From Mycolicibacterium fortuitum subsp. fortuitum (lineage in GTDB: Bacteria > Actinomycetota > Actinomycetes > Mycobacteriales > Mycobacteriaceae): a stretch of 64,000 nucleotides of DNA. The position numbers and the translations under genes were made by a program. Shown one piece after another: positions 34,282 through 43,846 of this stretch (position 1 is the stretch's first letter; the number at the start of each line of letters is the position of its first letter). The stretch lies in NCBI RefSeq assembly GCF_022179545.1, contig NZ_AP025518.1:1984001-2048000 (forward strand), given 5' to 3'. The notes under the pieces were generated by a model. It was not told where the DNA came from, made no database searches, and saw only the letters and a program-made list of their open reading frames with translations.

Positions 34282-35363
34282 GTCGCCCCTAGTCCGGTCA
34301 GGATCGTTCGGAATTTCGTGGTGGTCTCGTCGACTTCGTCATCGGGATCGGATTCGGCGACAATACCGCCGCCGGCACTGGCCAGTGCCGTGTATCGGTC
34401 TGCCGACAACACCGCGCAGCGGATCGAGACCACCCACCGTCCGTCACCGCTGCTGTCGCACCAGCCGACAGCGCCCGCATAGAAGCCGCGGTCGCCCTCC
34501 AATTCGCCGATCAGCGCGGCGGCCCGGTCGGCGGGCACTCCGCCCACCGCGGGCGTAGGGTGCAGTGCCAGGGCAAGATCGATTGCAGTGGTGCGCTTTT
34601 CGCGGAGCCGGCCGACGACGGGTGTGCTCAGGTGCCACAGGGCGTCCGTGCCGTGCAGCTCGGGTTCGTCGGCGATCTGCAGATCCACGCACAACGGCTC
34701 CAGCGCCTGACGCATGACGTCGACCACCAACTGATGTTCGTGCCGGTTCTTGGCCGAGGCGGCCAGCGCGGTCGCGTTGGCCGCGTCGACAGCAGGATCA
34801 TCCGATCGCGGTGCGGACCCGGCGAAGGGCCGGCAGATCACCATCTCGCCCTCGCGGGCCACGAGCAACTCGGGGCTGGCGCCGACGAGCGCGGTGCCGG
34901 TGTACGTGCCCCCAGCTGGGGTCAGATCCGCCAGATAGACCGTGGCGGCCGGGTCGGCATCGGCGAGTCGGCGCAGCACACTGCGCACGTCCCACGCAGA
35001 ACTCGCGGTCAGTCGCAGCGCGCGGGCCAGAACCACCTTGTCGATCGGGACCAGGGGGTCGCGCAGCTGTCGGATGGCCTCGGCCACGCGCTCGCGGTGC
35101 ACCGAACCCGGTGGCAGGGTTTGGCGGTCCACCACCGCCGGCGGCGGGCTCGCTGTCCAATCCGGTAGCGATTCGGTGAATCGGACCGTGTCGGGTTCAT
35201 ACAGCGCGGCAGCCGCCGCCGGGTTGAACGGCAAGGCGCCCAACACTATTGGCGTCCCTGAACGTAACGCTGCCTGCGCGTCGGCGATATCGGCGAATCC
35301 GGTGCGCATGCCTTCGGCGAGGACGACTCCGTCGGGCCCGGCCAACACGAACGACGGATTCAC
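34278..35363 (-). CDS. entC: Isochorismate synthase EntC/MenF type
   Basis: A 361-residue chorismate-utilising enzyme that converts chorismate to isochorismate, the entry to menaquinone and possibly salicylate. Conserved blocks are IDKVVLARAL, GASPELLVAREGEMVICRPFAGS, SAKNRHEHQLVVDVMRQAL, HLSTPVVG, ALHPTPAVGGVP and the C-terminal GAVGWCDSSGDGRWVVSIR with GGGIV and the final Glu. It is the Rv3215 orthologue. The GTG start at 35363 is fixed by a four-base overlap (GTGA) with gpm2. It sits in a tightly packed operon between gpm2 and an acetyltransferase. Confidence 0.92.
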   Translation of the reverse strand: MNPSFVLAGPDGVVLAEGMRTGFADIADAQAALRSGTPIVLGALPFNPAAAAALYEPDTVRFTESLPDWTASPPPAVVDRQTLPPGSVHRERVAEAIRQLRDPLVPIDKVVLARALRLTASSAWDVRSVLRRLADADPAATVYLADLTPAGGTYTGTALVGASPELLVAREGEMVICRPFAGSAPRSDDPAVDAANATALAASAKNRHEHQLVVDVMRQALEPLCVDLQIADEPELHGTDALWHLSTPVVGRLREKRTTAIDLALALHPTPAVGGVPADRAAALIGELEGDRGFYAGAVGWCDSSGDGRWVVSIRCAVLSADRYTALASAGGGIVAESDPDDEVDETTTKFRTILTGLGAT

Positions 35364-35971
35364 AGCGACAGGCACGGGTTGGGGTGACCGGTCAGACCGA
35401 GCGCGGTGATCTGGCGCACACCGTGCTCGAATCCGCACACCGCGAGCGAAGCGGGCACCATCGACAGTCGGATCCCTTCGGCCACCGGCAGTTCCACCCA
35501 GCGGGTCAGCATCGCGCGGGAGAAATGGCCGTGCCCGACGAACACCACGTCTCGACCGGGCAGGTGCTCGAGCGCCAACGCCACCGCCCGGTCGGCGCGG
35601 GCGGCGACCTCGTCGAGGCTCTCCCCGCCGGGACAGCCGTGTGTCCACACCAGCCAGTCGGGCACGCTCTCGCGGATCTGCGGTGTGGTCAATCCCTCGT
35701 ATTCGCCGTAATCCCACTCGGACAGCACCGGGTTGACCTCGTCGACGTGCAGGCCGGCAAGTTCGGCGGTGTCCAGCGCGCGGCGTCGTGGGCTGCTGAT
35801 CACCAGCGGGTCGGTCAACTGCAGTTCGGCGAGCGCGGGCCGGGCCAGCACGGCTTGTTCCCGTCCGGTCTCGGTCAGGTCCTGCTCGGTGCGCCCGGTG
35901 TGCCTGCCGGTGGCCGACCACTCGGTCTCGCCGTGACGTAGCAGGATCAAACGGTGCAGGCGGTCGCTCAC
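35360..35971 (-). CDS. gpm2: Histidine phosphatase Gpm2-like (Rv3214)
   Basis: A 203-residue histidine-phosphatase-superfamily enzyme, the same length as Rv3214. The RHG motif LILLRHGETEWS holds the phospho-accepting His, and HGHFSRAML near the C-terminus supplies the second His. Although annotated in H37Rv as a phosphoglycerate mutase, Rv3214 has been reported to act as an acid phosphatase. The GTG start at 35971 gives MSDRLHRLILLRHGE. First gene of an operon with entC and the acetyltransferase; divergent from parA with 58 bases between starts. Confidence 0.9.
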   Translation of the reverse strand: MSDRLHRLILLRHGETEWSATGRHTGRTEQDLTETGREQAVLARPALAELQLTDPLVISSPRRRALDTAELAGLHVDEVNPVLSEWDYGEYEGLTTPQIRESVPDWLVWTHGCPGGESLDEVAARADRAVALALEHLPGRDVVFVGHGHFSRAMLTRWVELPVAEGIRLSMVPASLAVCGFEHGVRQITALGLTGHPNPCLSL

Positions 35972-36029
35972 ACCGGCGATTCTGCCGCACGTTCCGGCAA
36001 TGCCGCCGAGAGCGTGCTTGGATGAAGGT

Positions 36030-36827
36030 GTGACGCGAGTATTAGCGGTCGCCAATCAAAAGGGTGGGGTAGCCAAGACGACGACGGTGGCGTCGCTGGG
36101 CGCGGCGATGGCCGAGCAGGGGCGGCGCGTACTGCTGGTCGATCTGGATCCGCAAGGCTGTCTGACGTTTTCATTGGGCCACGACCCGGACAAGCTGCCG
36201 GTTTCGGTACATGAGGTGTTGCTCGGCGATGTCGAGCCAGGCGCGGCGTTGGTCGAGACGGCCGAGGGGATGACGCTGCTGCCGGCCAATATCGATCTGG
36301 CCGGCTCAGAAGCCATGCTGCTGATGCGGGCGGGGCGGGAGTACGCGCTCAAGCGGGCCCTGGCCAAGGTGGAATCCGATTTCGACGTGGTGATCATCGA
36401 CTGCCCGCCGTCACTGGGCGTGCTGACGCTCAATGGTCTGACGGCCGCGCACGAGGTGATCGTGCCGTTGCAGTGCGAGACCCTGGCGCATCGCGGTGTG
36501 GGTCAGTTCCTGCGCACCATCGCCGATGTGCAGCAGATCACCAACCCTGATCTGGCGCTGCTGGGCGCGTTGCCGACGCTCTACGATTCGCGGACCACTC
36601 ACAGTCGCGACGTGCTGCTCGATGTCGCCGACCGGTACGAACTGCCGGTGCTGGCGCCGCCGATTCCACGTACCGTCCGGTTCGCCGAGGCCAGCGCGTC
36701 AGGATCGTCGGTGCTGGCCGGCCGTAAGAGCAAAGGCGGCATCGCCTATCGCGAGCTGGCCCAGGCGCTGCTCAAGCATTGGAAATCCGGCAAGAAGTTG
36801 CCGACGTTCACACCCGAGGTGGTCTAG
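36030..36827 (+). CDS. ParA/Soj-family ATPase, orphan
   Basis: A 265-residue deviant Walker-type ATPase. The motif ANQKGGVAKTT (signature Lys11 and P-loop Lys16), VDLDPQGCLTFSLG and VIIDCPPSLGVLTLN are the three ParA boxes. It is the Rv3213c orthologue, one of the mycobacterial ParA-like proteins without a ParB next to it; the chromosomal parA-parB locus lies elsewhere. The gene upstream on the other strand is gpm2, and a MerR-PP2C fusion follows after 50 bases. Cargo unknown. Confidence 0.9.
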   Translation: MTRVLAVANQKGGVAKTTTVASLGAAMAEQGRRVLLVDLDPQGCLTFSLGHDPDKLPVSVHEVLLGDVEPGAALVETAEGMTLLPANIDLAGSEAMLLMRAGREYALKRALAKVESDFDVVIIDCPPSLGVLTLNGLTAAHEVIVPLQCETLAHRGVGQFLRTIADVQQITNPDLALLGALPTLYDSRTTHSRDVLLDVADRYELPVLAPPIPRTVRFAEASASGSSVLAGRKSKGGIAYRELAQALLKHWKSGKKLPTFTPEVV

Positions 36828-36877
36828 GCGCGGCTCGACCTTGACCTTGACCTATGGGCAGACCCGATGCTGGCGAC

Positions 36878-37957
36878 ATGAACGAGCAGGACTTGCTGAG
36901 CATCGGGGAGTTCGCGGCCCGGACCGGGTTGTCGGCCACGATGTTGCGCTCATATGCGGCGTCGGGACTGTTGGTGCCGGCCGCGGTCGACGCGCTCACG
37001 GGATACCGGTACTACGCCCGGGCGCAGGTTGCGGAGGCGCGCACGGTGGCATTGCTCCGGGGAGCGCAGATTCCGGTCGCCGAGATCGCCGAGTTCCTGC
37101 TCGGTCCCACCGAACAGCAACTGGCCGCGTGGTGTGAGGCGCTCGATGACGAATATGCCCGCCGCTGCGAGGCACTCGGAGTGGTCCGGCGCTCGTTGCC
37201 GGCCCACGCTTCTCCAGTGGCAGGGGGCCGCTGGACCGACGAGAGGACGATCGGGATGGTTTCGGTGTTGAGGGCTGCGACGGCCACTGATCAGGGCCCG
37301 GTCCGCGCGACGAACCAGGACTCATTGCTCGCCGACGGCATTCTGTACGCGGTGGCCGACGGTTTCGGGCCCGAGGGCGACCATGCCAGCCGGATCGCGG
37401 TGGAGACGCTGGCCGCCGGCTTCACCGCCGCGCCGGACCGCGACGGGTTGATCGGCGCGGTCCAGCAGGCCAACGAACGCGTGTTCGCCCATGTCGACGC
37501 GTCGGGAACCAGTTCGGGCGCCACGCTGACCTTGGTGGCCCTCTTCGATGACGAGCAGGGCGGACCGCTGGCCGTCAACATCGGGGATTCGCCGCTGAAC
37601 CGAATTCGCGACGGGGGGATGAGTCAGCTCACCAATGATCACAGTGTTTCCGGCGAACTCGTGCGGGTCGGTGAGATCACCCGCGAGGAGGCCCGCTTCC
37701 ACCCGCACCGGCATCTGCTGACCCGGGCGCTCGGCATCGGCCCCGTCATCCGTCCCGATGTGTTCGACCTGGACTGCCGGCCCGGAGACCGGCTGTTGAT
37801 CAGCAGTGACGGGCTGTTCGCCGGGGCCGACGATGCCGACATCGTCGCTGCGGCCACGGAGGCCGAACCCGAGGTTGCGGCGCAGCGGTTGGTGCAGGTG
37901 GCCAACGAGGCCGGTGGCAGCGACAACACCACCGTGATCGTGATCGACCTCGGCTGA
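36878..37957 (+). CDS. MerR-type regulator fused to a PP2C-family phosphatase
   Basis: A 359-residue fusion. Residues about 6-75 form a MerR winged helix-turn-helix (LLSIGEFAARTGLSATMLRS, then GYRYYARAQVAEARTVALLR), residues 76-115 a helical coiled segment, and residues about 125-359 a PP2C Ser/Thr phosphatase domain. PP2C motifs with metal-ligand aspartates are kept: ATNQDSLLADG, AVADGFGPEGDH, SGATLTLVAL, NIGDSPLNRI, LISSDGLFAG and GSDNTTVIVI. ATG at 36878 starts directly before the MerR domain; ATG 36854 adds eight residues. Such a protein could couple dephosphorylation, for instance of Ser/Thr-kinase substrates, to DNA binding. No target is evident. Confidence 0.85.
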   Translation: MNEQDLLSIGEFAARTGLSATMLRSYAASGLLVPAAVDALTGYRYYARAQVAEARTVALLRGAQIPVAEIAEFLLGPTEQQLAAWCEALDDEYARRCEALGVVRRSLPAHASPVAGGRWTDERTIGMVSVLRAATATDQGPVRATNQDSLLADGILYAVADGFGPEGDHASRIAVETLAAGFTAAPDRDGLIGAVQQANERVFAHVDASGTSSGATLTLVALFDDEQGGPLAVNIGDSPLNRIRDGGMSQLTNDHSVSGELVRVGEITREEARFHPHRHLLTRALGIGPVIRPDVFDLDCRPGDRLLISSDGLFAGADDADIVAAATEAEPEVAAQRLVQVANEAGGSDNTTVIVIDLG

Positions 37958-37973
37958 GCCCGGCCCGGCTCAG
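37954..37973. terminator. Hairpin spanning both convergent stop codons
   Basis: CTGAGCC and GGCTCAG flank the loop CGGCCC. The left arm contains the TGA of the MerR-PP2C gene and the right arm contains the TGA of the convergent Rv3212-like gene. A compact bidirectional terminator. Confidence 0.6.
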
Positions 37974-39196
37974 GCGGCGCCGAGGGCCACCAGTTGGGTA
38001 CCGCGTTGTTCGAGCACGGTGTCTCCGGCCACGGCCGGAACCACCGGTGCGACGCTCGGTGTGCGCGGCAGCGCGATGTGGCGCTGGCCGGCGCCGGTCG
38101 TCTGATCGAAGATGTCGTAGCCGTCGCTCACCGGCACCAACAGCTGACCGGCCATCACGGTGGCAGGCCCGACGGGTATTTGCGGCCCCGATGCGGTGAC
38201 GGTGAACTTGTACTGGAGGCCGGAGGCCCCGGTGGTGCTGAAGACCAGCACCGAGTCGCCGGTCCACCAGGTGATCAGGTCCCCGGCGCGGGTGGTGGTC
38301 GACTGCGGCGCCGCCGGCTTGGCCAGCGGCAGGCTGGCGAGCGTCTTACCCGTCTCGTCGATGATGTTGACCATCGGCCTCGGGAGGGGCAGGTATACCG
38401 CGGTGGTGGTGCCAGACACGGCGATCACCTTGGCGCCCGACTCGTCGGTGATGTCCTGCAGTTCGACGTATCGCGTGTCCGGAGTGTCTTCTTCGTCGGC
38501 TGGGCGCAGCAGGGTCAGCCGGATGAACTTGCTCTTCGGGCAGGACTCCAGCACCGACACCGCTGACGAGCTCGCCGCCGCCGACAGCTGTCGGCACACC
38601 GGTGAGGCCGGCACGTCCGGCTTGATGCGGGCGTCCAGCGCGCCGTAGGACAGCATCCGGACCATGTCCGAGCGCCACAGCTCCAGCCGGCTGTCACCCG
38701 CCGAGAGCACGGTGGTGCCGTCGGAAGACAGCCGGACCTCGGGGTCGGCGAAGGCGGTGCGGGCGGGCCCGCGCTTGCCCGTCTTGCCGTCGACGGTGCT
38801 GACCTGTCCGCAACCGCGAACGTCGGGATAGACCGCGACGGCGTATTGGTACACCGCGGTCACCCCGCACAGTTCGAGGTCGCGGGCATAACTCCACAGG
38901 ACCGCTCCGCTGACGGGATCGCGGCCTTCGACCGTGGAACCGTCGGCGGTCACCACCGATCCGCCGGCGAGCACCGGCTCGGCGGTCCTCGGACTGTTGG
39001 CGACCCACAGCTGCTGAAGGCCGGCCGGTATCGCGCGGGCCGGAGTCAGATAGGGGACCGGCGCAGCCGCGGGCCTGCTGATGGTGGCCCGTGCGTCACT
39101 GGTCCACCAGATCAGACCGGCCGCCAGCGCGACGATCGCGACGATTGCCGCCGCGGCGGCCATGTCGGCGCGAGTGCGGCGTTCGGGTTTGACCAC
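37970..39196 (-). CDS. Membrane-anchored beta-propeller-like protein, Rv3212 type
   Basis: A 408-residue protein, close to the 407 residues of Rv3212. A short basic N-terminus (KPERRTRADM) is followed by one transmembrane helix (AAAAAIVAIVALAAGLIWW) and a large extracytoplasmic region rich in repeated beta strands with GDS, DGT and TTAVY-type turns, resembling a PQQ-like propeller. Cysteines in LCGV, RGCG, VCRQ and SCPK could form disulphides. The start is set at GTG 39196, just downstream of the rhlE stop; the frame is open upstream to 39295 but would overlap rhlE. Function unknown, probably envelope. Confidence 0.78.
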   Translation of the reverse strand: MVKPERRTRADMAAAAAIVAIVALAAGLIWWTSDARATISRPAAAPVPYLTPARAIPAGLQQLWVANSPRTAEPVLAGGSVVTADGSTVEGRDPVSGAVLWSYARDLELCGVTAVYQYAVAVYPDVRGCGQVSTVDGKTGKRGPARTAFADPEVRLSSDGTTVLSAGDSRLELWRSDMVRMLSYGALDARIKPDVPASPVCRQLSAAASSSAVSVLESCPKSKFIRLTLLRPADEEDTPDTRYVELQDITDESGAKVIAVSGTTTAVYLPLPRPMVNIIDETGKTLASLPLAKPAAPQSTTTRAGDLITWWTGDSVLVFSTTGASGLQYKFTVTASGPQIPVGPATVMAGQLLVPVSDGYDIFDQTTGAGQRHIALPRTPSVAPVVPAVAGDTVLEQRGTQLVALGAA

Positions 39197-39221
39197 TGAC
39201 CGGAGCTCTGGTGTGCGCCGG

Positions 39222-40721
39222 TCAGCCGGCCGTCGCGGTCTCGGTCTTGCGGGGGCGGCGCCGCCTGCGGCGTCGTCCGGCGGTCGATGCCTCACCGGTG
39301 GAGTCCTGGTCGGTCACCGGTGCCGAATCGGTGCTCTCCGTCTCCGGGGCGGAAGTGCCCTCGGGATGCCCGGTGGCCGCCTGGCCGCCGCGGGTGCGCC
39401 GACGGGTGCGGGTGCGAGTCTTGGCGGGGCGATCAGCGGAATCTGCCGAGGAGATGCGCTTCTCGTCGGGGTCGCGCTTGGCCGCCGCCTTGGGCGGCTC
39501 GCCGATCCGGCCGGTGGCATCGCTCGGGATGCCGAGCTCCTCGTAGATGTGCGGTGAGCTGGAATAGGTTTCGGCGGGATCGGGGCAACCCAGTGCCAGC
39601 GCCTTGTCGATGGTCTCCCAGCGGGTCAGCTCGTCCCAGTCGACCAGAGTGATCGCCACACCGGTCTTGCCGGCACGCCCGGTGCGCCCGATGCGGTGCA
39701 CGTAGGCCTGCTCATCCTCGGGGCACTGGTAGTTGATGACGTGCGTGACGTCGTCGATGTCGATACCGCGGGCCGCGACGTCCGTCGCGACCAGCACGTC
39801 GACAGCGCCGGTACGGAACGACTTGAGCGCCTTCTCGCGGGCACCCTGGCCCAGGTCGCCGTGCACGGCACCGACCTTGAACCCACGCTCGGCGAGTTCG
39901 TCGGACACCTTCTGCGCGGTGCGCTTGGTGCGCGTGAAGATCATCGTCGCGCCGCGGCCCTCGGCCTGCAGGATGCGGCTCACCAGCTCGGACTTGTCCA
40001 GGGCGTGGGCCCGGTAGACGAACTGCTCGGTGGTGTCGTGGGTGGCCGCCGAGTGCGGGGCCTCGGCCCGGATGTGGGTCGGCTGGTTCATGAAGGTGCG
40101 GGCCAGCGTGATGATCGGGTCCGGCATGGTGGCCGAGAACAGCATCGACTGCCGGTCGTCGGGAGTCAGCCGGAGGATGCGTTCGATATCGGGCAGGAAG
40201 CCCAGATCCAGTATCTCGTCGGCCTCGTCGAGCACCAGCACGGACAGCCCGCCCAGCTGCAGGTGTCCCTGCTGGGCCAGGTCGAGCAGCCGGCCCGGGG
40301 TGCCGACGACGACGTCGACGCCCTTGCGCAGCGCCTCGATCTGGGGCTCGTAGGGACGGCCGCCGTAGATCGACGTCACGGAGAACTTGCGGTCCGGGCC
40401 GGACAGATACTTCGCGGCGCCGGCGAGGTCGCCATAGACCTGAATGCAGAGCTCGCGGGTGGGCACCACGATCAGCGCGCGCGGCGTGCCGTTGAGCGGG
40501 CGGGTCTCGTCGGTGGAGACCCGGTGCAGAAGCGGGATACCGAATGCGTAGGTCTTGCCCATCCCGGTGCGGGCCTGACCGATCAGGTCGTCACCGGCAA
40601 GTGCCAGGGGGAGGGTCAGTTCTTGGATGGCAAACGGGTGCTCGATGCCGTTCTCGCTGAGAGCGCGGACGATTTCGTCGCGAACGCCGAGTTCGGCAAA
40701 TGTTTTATTTACATGCGTCAT
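39222..40721 (-). CDS. rhlE: DEAD-box ATP-dependent RNA helicase RhlE
   Basis: A 499-residue DEAD-box helicase, the Rv3211 orthologue. Motifs in order: Q motif FAIQELTLPL, motif I ARTGMGKT, Ia PTRELC, II VLDEADEIL, III SATM, IV MIFTRTKRTA, V ATDVAARGIDID and VI HRIGRTGRAG. A C-terminal tail of about 100 residues is highly basic (RTRTRRRTRGG, GRRRRRRRPRKT) and likely binds RNA. It unwinds structured RNA in cold stress or RNA decay. The start MTHVNKTFAELGV at 40721 matches the family; upstream in-frame sequence is not similar to the helicase. Confidence 0.93.
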   Translation of the reverse strand: MTHVNKTFAELGVRDEIVRALSENGIEHPFAIQELTLPLALAGDDLIGQARTGMGKTYAFGIPLLHRVSTDETRPLNGTPRALIVVPTRELCIQVYGDLAGAAKYLSGPDRKFSVTSIYGGRPYEPQIEALRKGVDVVVGTPGRLLDLAQQGHLQLGGLSVLVLDEADEILDLGFLPDIERILRLTPDDRQSMLFSATMPDPIITLARTFMNQPTHIRAEAPHSAATHDTTEQFVYRAHALDKSELVSRILQAEGRGATMIFTRTKRTAQKVSDELAERGFKVGAVHGDLGQGAREKALKSFRTGAVDVLVATDVAARGIDIDDVTHVINYQCPEDEQAYVHRIGRTGRAGKTGVAITLVDWDELTRWETIDKALALGCPDPAETYSSSPHIYEELGIPSDATGRIGEPPKAAAKRDPDEKRISSADSADRPAKTRTRTRRRTRGGQAATGHPEGTSAPETESTDSAPVTDQDSTGEASTAGRRRRRRRPRKTETATAG

Positions 40722-41016
40722 GGTTGGAAGAGGTGGCCTTTCACTGTCAAACCTCATGGGCATCCAGCGCACACGGAGTTTGACGATGAAACGGTCGGGT
40801 TCACCCGGATACGGCTCGTATCCGTCGGCGCTGCCGATCCGCTGGGCCCAGCTCCACAGGGCGGGCCAACTGCGTGCACGCACATTTCCTGGTAGCGGTT
40901 CGGGCGCTGAAACAGTCGGCTCGAAGCCGTTACCACCTGCCATTGTAGCTGGTCGCGGGATGTGGGCCGATTTGCCAGCCGTTCGCGGCGCCTCGGCGGC
41001 GTCTAGAGTTGGCCTC
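40722..41016. other. 295-base divergent intergenic region
   Basis: It lies between rhlE (minus) and the ferritin-like gene (plus). Both frames run open through part of it, but neither extension resembles the adjoining proteins, so I treat it as leader and promoter DNA. A long rhlE 5' leader, common for cold-responsive helicases, could be encoded here. TAGAGTT just upstream of 41017 is a possible -10 for the plus-strand gene. No clear operator or hairpin was found. Confidence 0.4.
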
Positions 41017-41715
41017 ATGAATTCGCCTCATCCTGCCGCAGACCAGATCGTCAAGCCGGTCGATTCGGGCGTGACGGCGGATCATCCCGGCGTCAACGAA
41101 CTGTTCGCGGTGCTGGCCTACGGCGAGGTCGCCGCGTTCTACCGGCTCACCGAAGAGGCGCGCATGGCGCCGAATTTGCGTGGGCGCATCAACATGGCGA
41201 GCATGGCCGCCGCCGAGATGGGCCACTACGAGTTGCTTCGAGATGCTTTGGAGCACAGGGGAGTTGACGTCGTCTCGGCGATGACGAAGTACGCCTCGGT
41301 GTTGGAGAACTACCACCGGATGACCACGCCGAGCACGTGGCTGGAGGCCTTGGTCAAGACCTATATCGGCGACGCACTCGCTGCCGATTTCTATCTGGAG
41401 ATCGCCGACGCGTTGCCCGAGGAAGTGGCCGCGGTGGTGCGGGCAGTGCTGTCCGAGACGGGGCATTCACAGTTCGTGGTCGCCGAGGTGCGGGCCGCGG
41501 TGACCGCCAGCGACCGCCAGCGCCATCGGTTGGCGCTGTGGGCGCGGCGTCTGCTCGGCGAGGCCGTGACCCAGGCGCAGTTCGTGCTCGCCGATCACGA
41601 CGAACTTGTCGACCTCGTGATGTCCAGCGGGGAGGGACTGACCCAGCTGGCAGAGTTCTTTGGCCGGCTGCAGAACACGCACCAGGCCCGGATGCAGGAA
41701 CTGGGCCTGGCGTAG
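41017..41715 (+). CDS. Ferritin-like (MiaE-type) protein, Rv3210c-like
   Basis: A 232-residue protein of the ferritin-like family related to tRNA-(ms2io6A) hydroxylase. The four-helix bundle ligands are suggested by FAVLAYGEVAAFYRLTEEA (Glu), MASMAAAEMGHYELL (Glu...His) and the later helix YIGDALAADFYLEIADALPE with VLSETGHSQFV (Glu...His). These give two E-x2-H-type elements as in di-iron proteins. ATG at 41017 starts before the conserved core. Rv3210c orthologue by position. Substrate unknown. Confidence 0.82.
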   Translation: MNSPHPAADQIVKPVDSGVTADHPGVNELFAVLAYGEVAAFYRLTEEARMAPNLRGRINMASMAAAEMGHYELLRDALEHRGVDVVSAMTKYASVLENYHRMTTPSTWLEALVKTYIGDALAADFYLEIADALPEEVAAVVRAVLSETGHSQFVVAEVRAAVTASDRQRHRLALWARRLLGEAVTQAQFVLADHDELVDLVMSSGEGLTQLAEFFGRLQNTHQARMQELGLA

Positions 41716-41751
41716 TCCGCCAGACCCAGTCGCTGCTGAGAGGTTGAGCCG

Positions 41752-42516
41752 TTACTGCGTGCAGGTGGTGATCATCGTGTTGTTGTTCTGCGCGATGAGC
41801 ACGGCCCCTGCGGCATCGGTGATCGAGCAGTTGAGCTGACCTGCGACGCTGGTCGCGGTGACCGACTTGAGGGTCACGCCGGGGTTGAGCACCACGGTCT
41901 TGGCCCAGGGCAGCGCAACGTTGATGTCGGTCTGCAGTGCGCCCTGCGCGTCGGTGTAGACGATGGTCACCAGGTCCAGGAGCTGCCGGTTGCCGGTCAC
42001 GCGGTAGGTGACGGTGTTCGGACTCACGGCGGCTGCCGGCGGGGCCGCTTCGGCCGGCGGGGCGGCGGGCGCCGGCGCCGCGGTAGCGGTGGGCGATGGC
42101 GTCACGGTGGTCACCGTTTCTGGCGAGAGCGGTGCGGTCGGCGCTGCGCGGGGCGGAACCGGCTTGGAGGTGGCGTCCTGCGCGGGTTGGGTGGTCTGCG
42201 TCGGCTGGGCCGACGGCGAGGTCAAGGTGGCCGAAACCGAACCGCTGTCACCGCCGCCCAGGATCACCACGGTGCAGATCACCGCGACCAGCAGGATCGC
42301 GCCCGCCACGGCGGCCACCCAGATCCAGCGCCGGTCGATCGGATCCTCGTAGAAGGTGACCTCATCGTCGTAGTCGGCGTCGTAGTCGGCTTCGTGGCCG
42401 GTGTGGTAGGCCGACTCGGGGTCGGGGGTGTAACCGGAGTATCCGCCCGGCTCGTACGGGTAGTCCCCGAAGCGCTCGGTAGGGGCGGTGTCATACGGCG
42501 AATAATGCCTGGTCAT
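41752..42516 (-). CDS. MmpS-family-like membrane protein, Rv3209 type
   Basis: A 254-residue protein with a cytosolic Tyr/Asp-rich N-terminus of about 62 residues, one transmembrane helix (about 66-88, WIWVAAVAGAILLVAVICTVV), a Thr/Pro/Ala-rich extracytoplasmic linker (about 95-170) and a C-terminal domain that ends with two cysteines (LNCSITD and ITTCTQ). The C-terminal domain (YRVTGNRQLLDLVTIVYTDA, LPWAKTVVL) resembles MmpS proteins, the periplasmic partners of MmpL lipid exporters, but no mmpL gene is near. Corresponds to Rv3209. Probable envelope role. Confidence 0.8.
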   Translation of the reverse strand: MTRHYSPYDTAPTERFGDYPYEPGGYSGYTPDPESAYHTGHEADYDADYDDEVTFYEDPIDRRWIWVAAVAGAILLVAVICTVVILGGGDSGSVSATLTSPSAQPTQTTQPAQDATSKPVPPRAAPTAPLSPETVTTVTPSPTATAAPAPAAPPAEAAPPAAAVSPNTVTYRVTGNRQLLDLVTIVYTDAQGALQTDINVALPWAKTVVLNPGVTLKSVTATSVAGQLNCSITDAAGAVLIAQNNNTMITTCTQ

Positions 42517-42747
42517 GTGGCTGTCCCAGTCGTCTCGTCCAATATCGAAGCTGATGCTATCGAGGCAGAAGTGACAGATGAGGTCGAGCTCGGTGCGTGT
42601 CGGTCACGGTCCGGACTCGGTTCGATATCTGCGTTTCGCGCACGGCGTACCTCGCCGCGGCCCCGCTCGCGGCGGGCGGACCGGGCCGTCCACTAGCCTG
42701 CTCAGGGAAGTCGACAAAACCTTGTGAGAAAGAAAGAAGGGTCCAGC

Positions 42748-42987
42748 GTGGAGGTCAAGATCGGTGTCACGGACAGCCCGCGCGAGCTGACCTTCAACAG
42801 CGCGCAGACACCCAGCGAGGTGGAGCAGCAGGTCACCGAGGCACTCAGCAAGGATTCGGGTGTGCTGGCGCTGACCGATGAGAAGGGCCGGCGATTCCTC
42901 GTGCAGAACAGCCGGATCGCCTATGTCGAGATCGGCGCCGCCGACGTGCGCCGGGTCGGCTTCGGCGTGGGCGCGGAATCCGCCTGA
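42748..42987 (+). CDS. TB9.4 family protein (DUF3107)
   Basis: A 79-residue protein, orthologue of Rv3208A (TB9.4), a known T-cell antigen of unknown function. The sequence VEVKIGVTDSPRELTFNSAQ and RIAYVEIGAADVRRVGFGVG is highly conserved in actinobacteria. GTG at 42748, preceded by GAAAGAAGGG, gives the expected N-terminus; ATG-less upstream codons are open but not conserved. It converges on fasR with three bases between stops, as in H37Rv. Confidence 0.92.
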   Translation: MEVKIGVTDSPRELTFNSAQTPSEVEQQVTEALSKDSGVLALTDEKGRRFLVQNSRIAYVEIGAADVRRVGFGVGAESA

Positions 42988-42990
42988 GAT

Positions 42991-43653
<663 letters not shown>

Positions 43654-43846
43654 TCAATCTGTATTTCTCTGGCGCACTTGGACATGTTCATCCGAGCCGC
43701 TGATCGCACCGACACTACTACCGTGAAGCGCCACTCCCGTCGTGCGGGCGATGCGAAACGGGCACGGATTTCGAAATGACACCGGCGAGGTCACGGCATA
43801 GCTGCGCTGAGAACCGATCCTCAGGAGTCTGTGCCATTCTGGTCCG

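Noticed and set aside
40627..41016. In-frame extension of the ferritin-like gene upstream to 40627.
   Set aside because: The extension overlaps rhlE and has no resemblance to the ferritin-like family.
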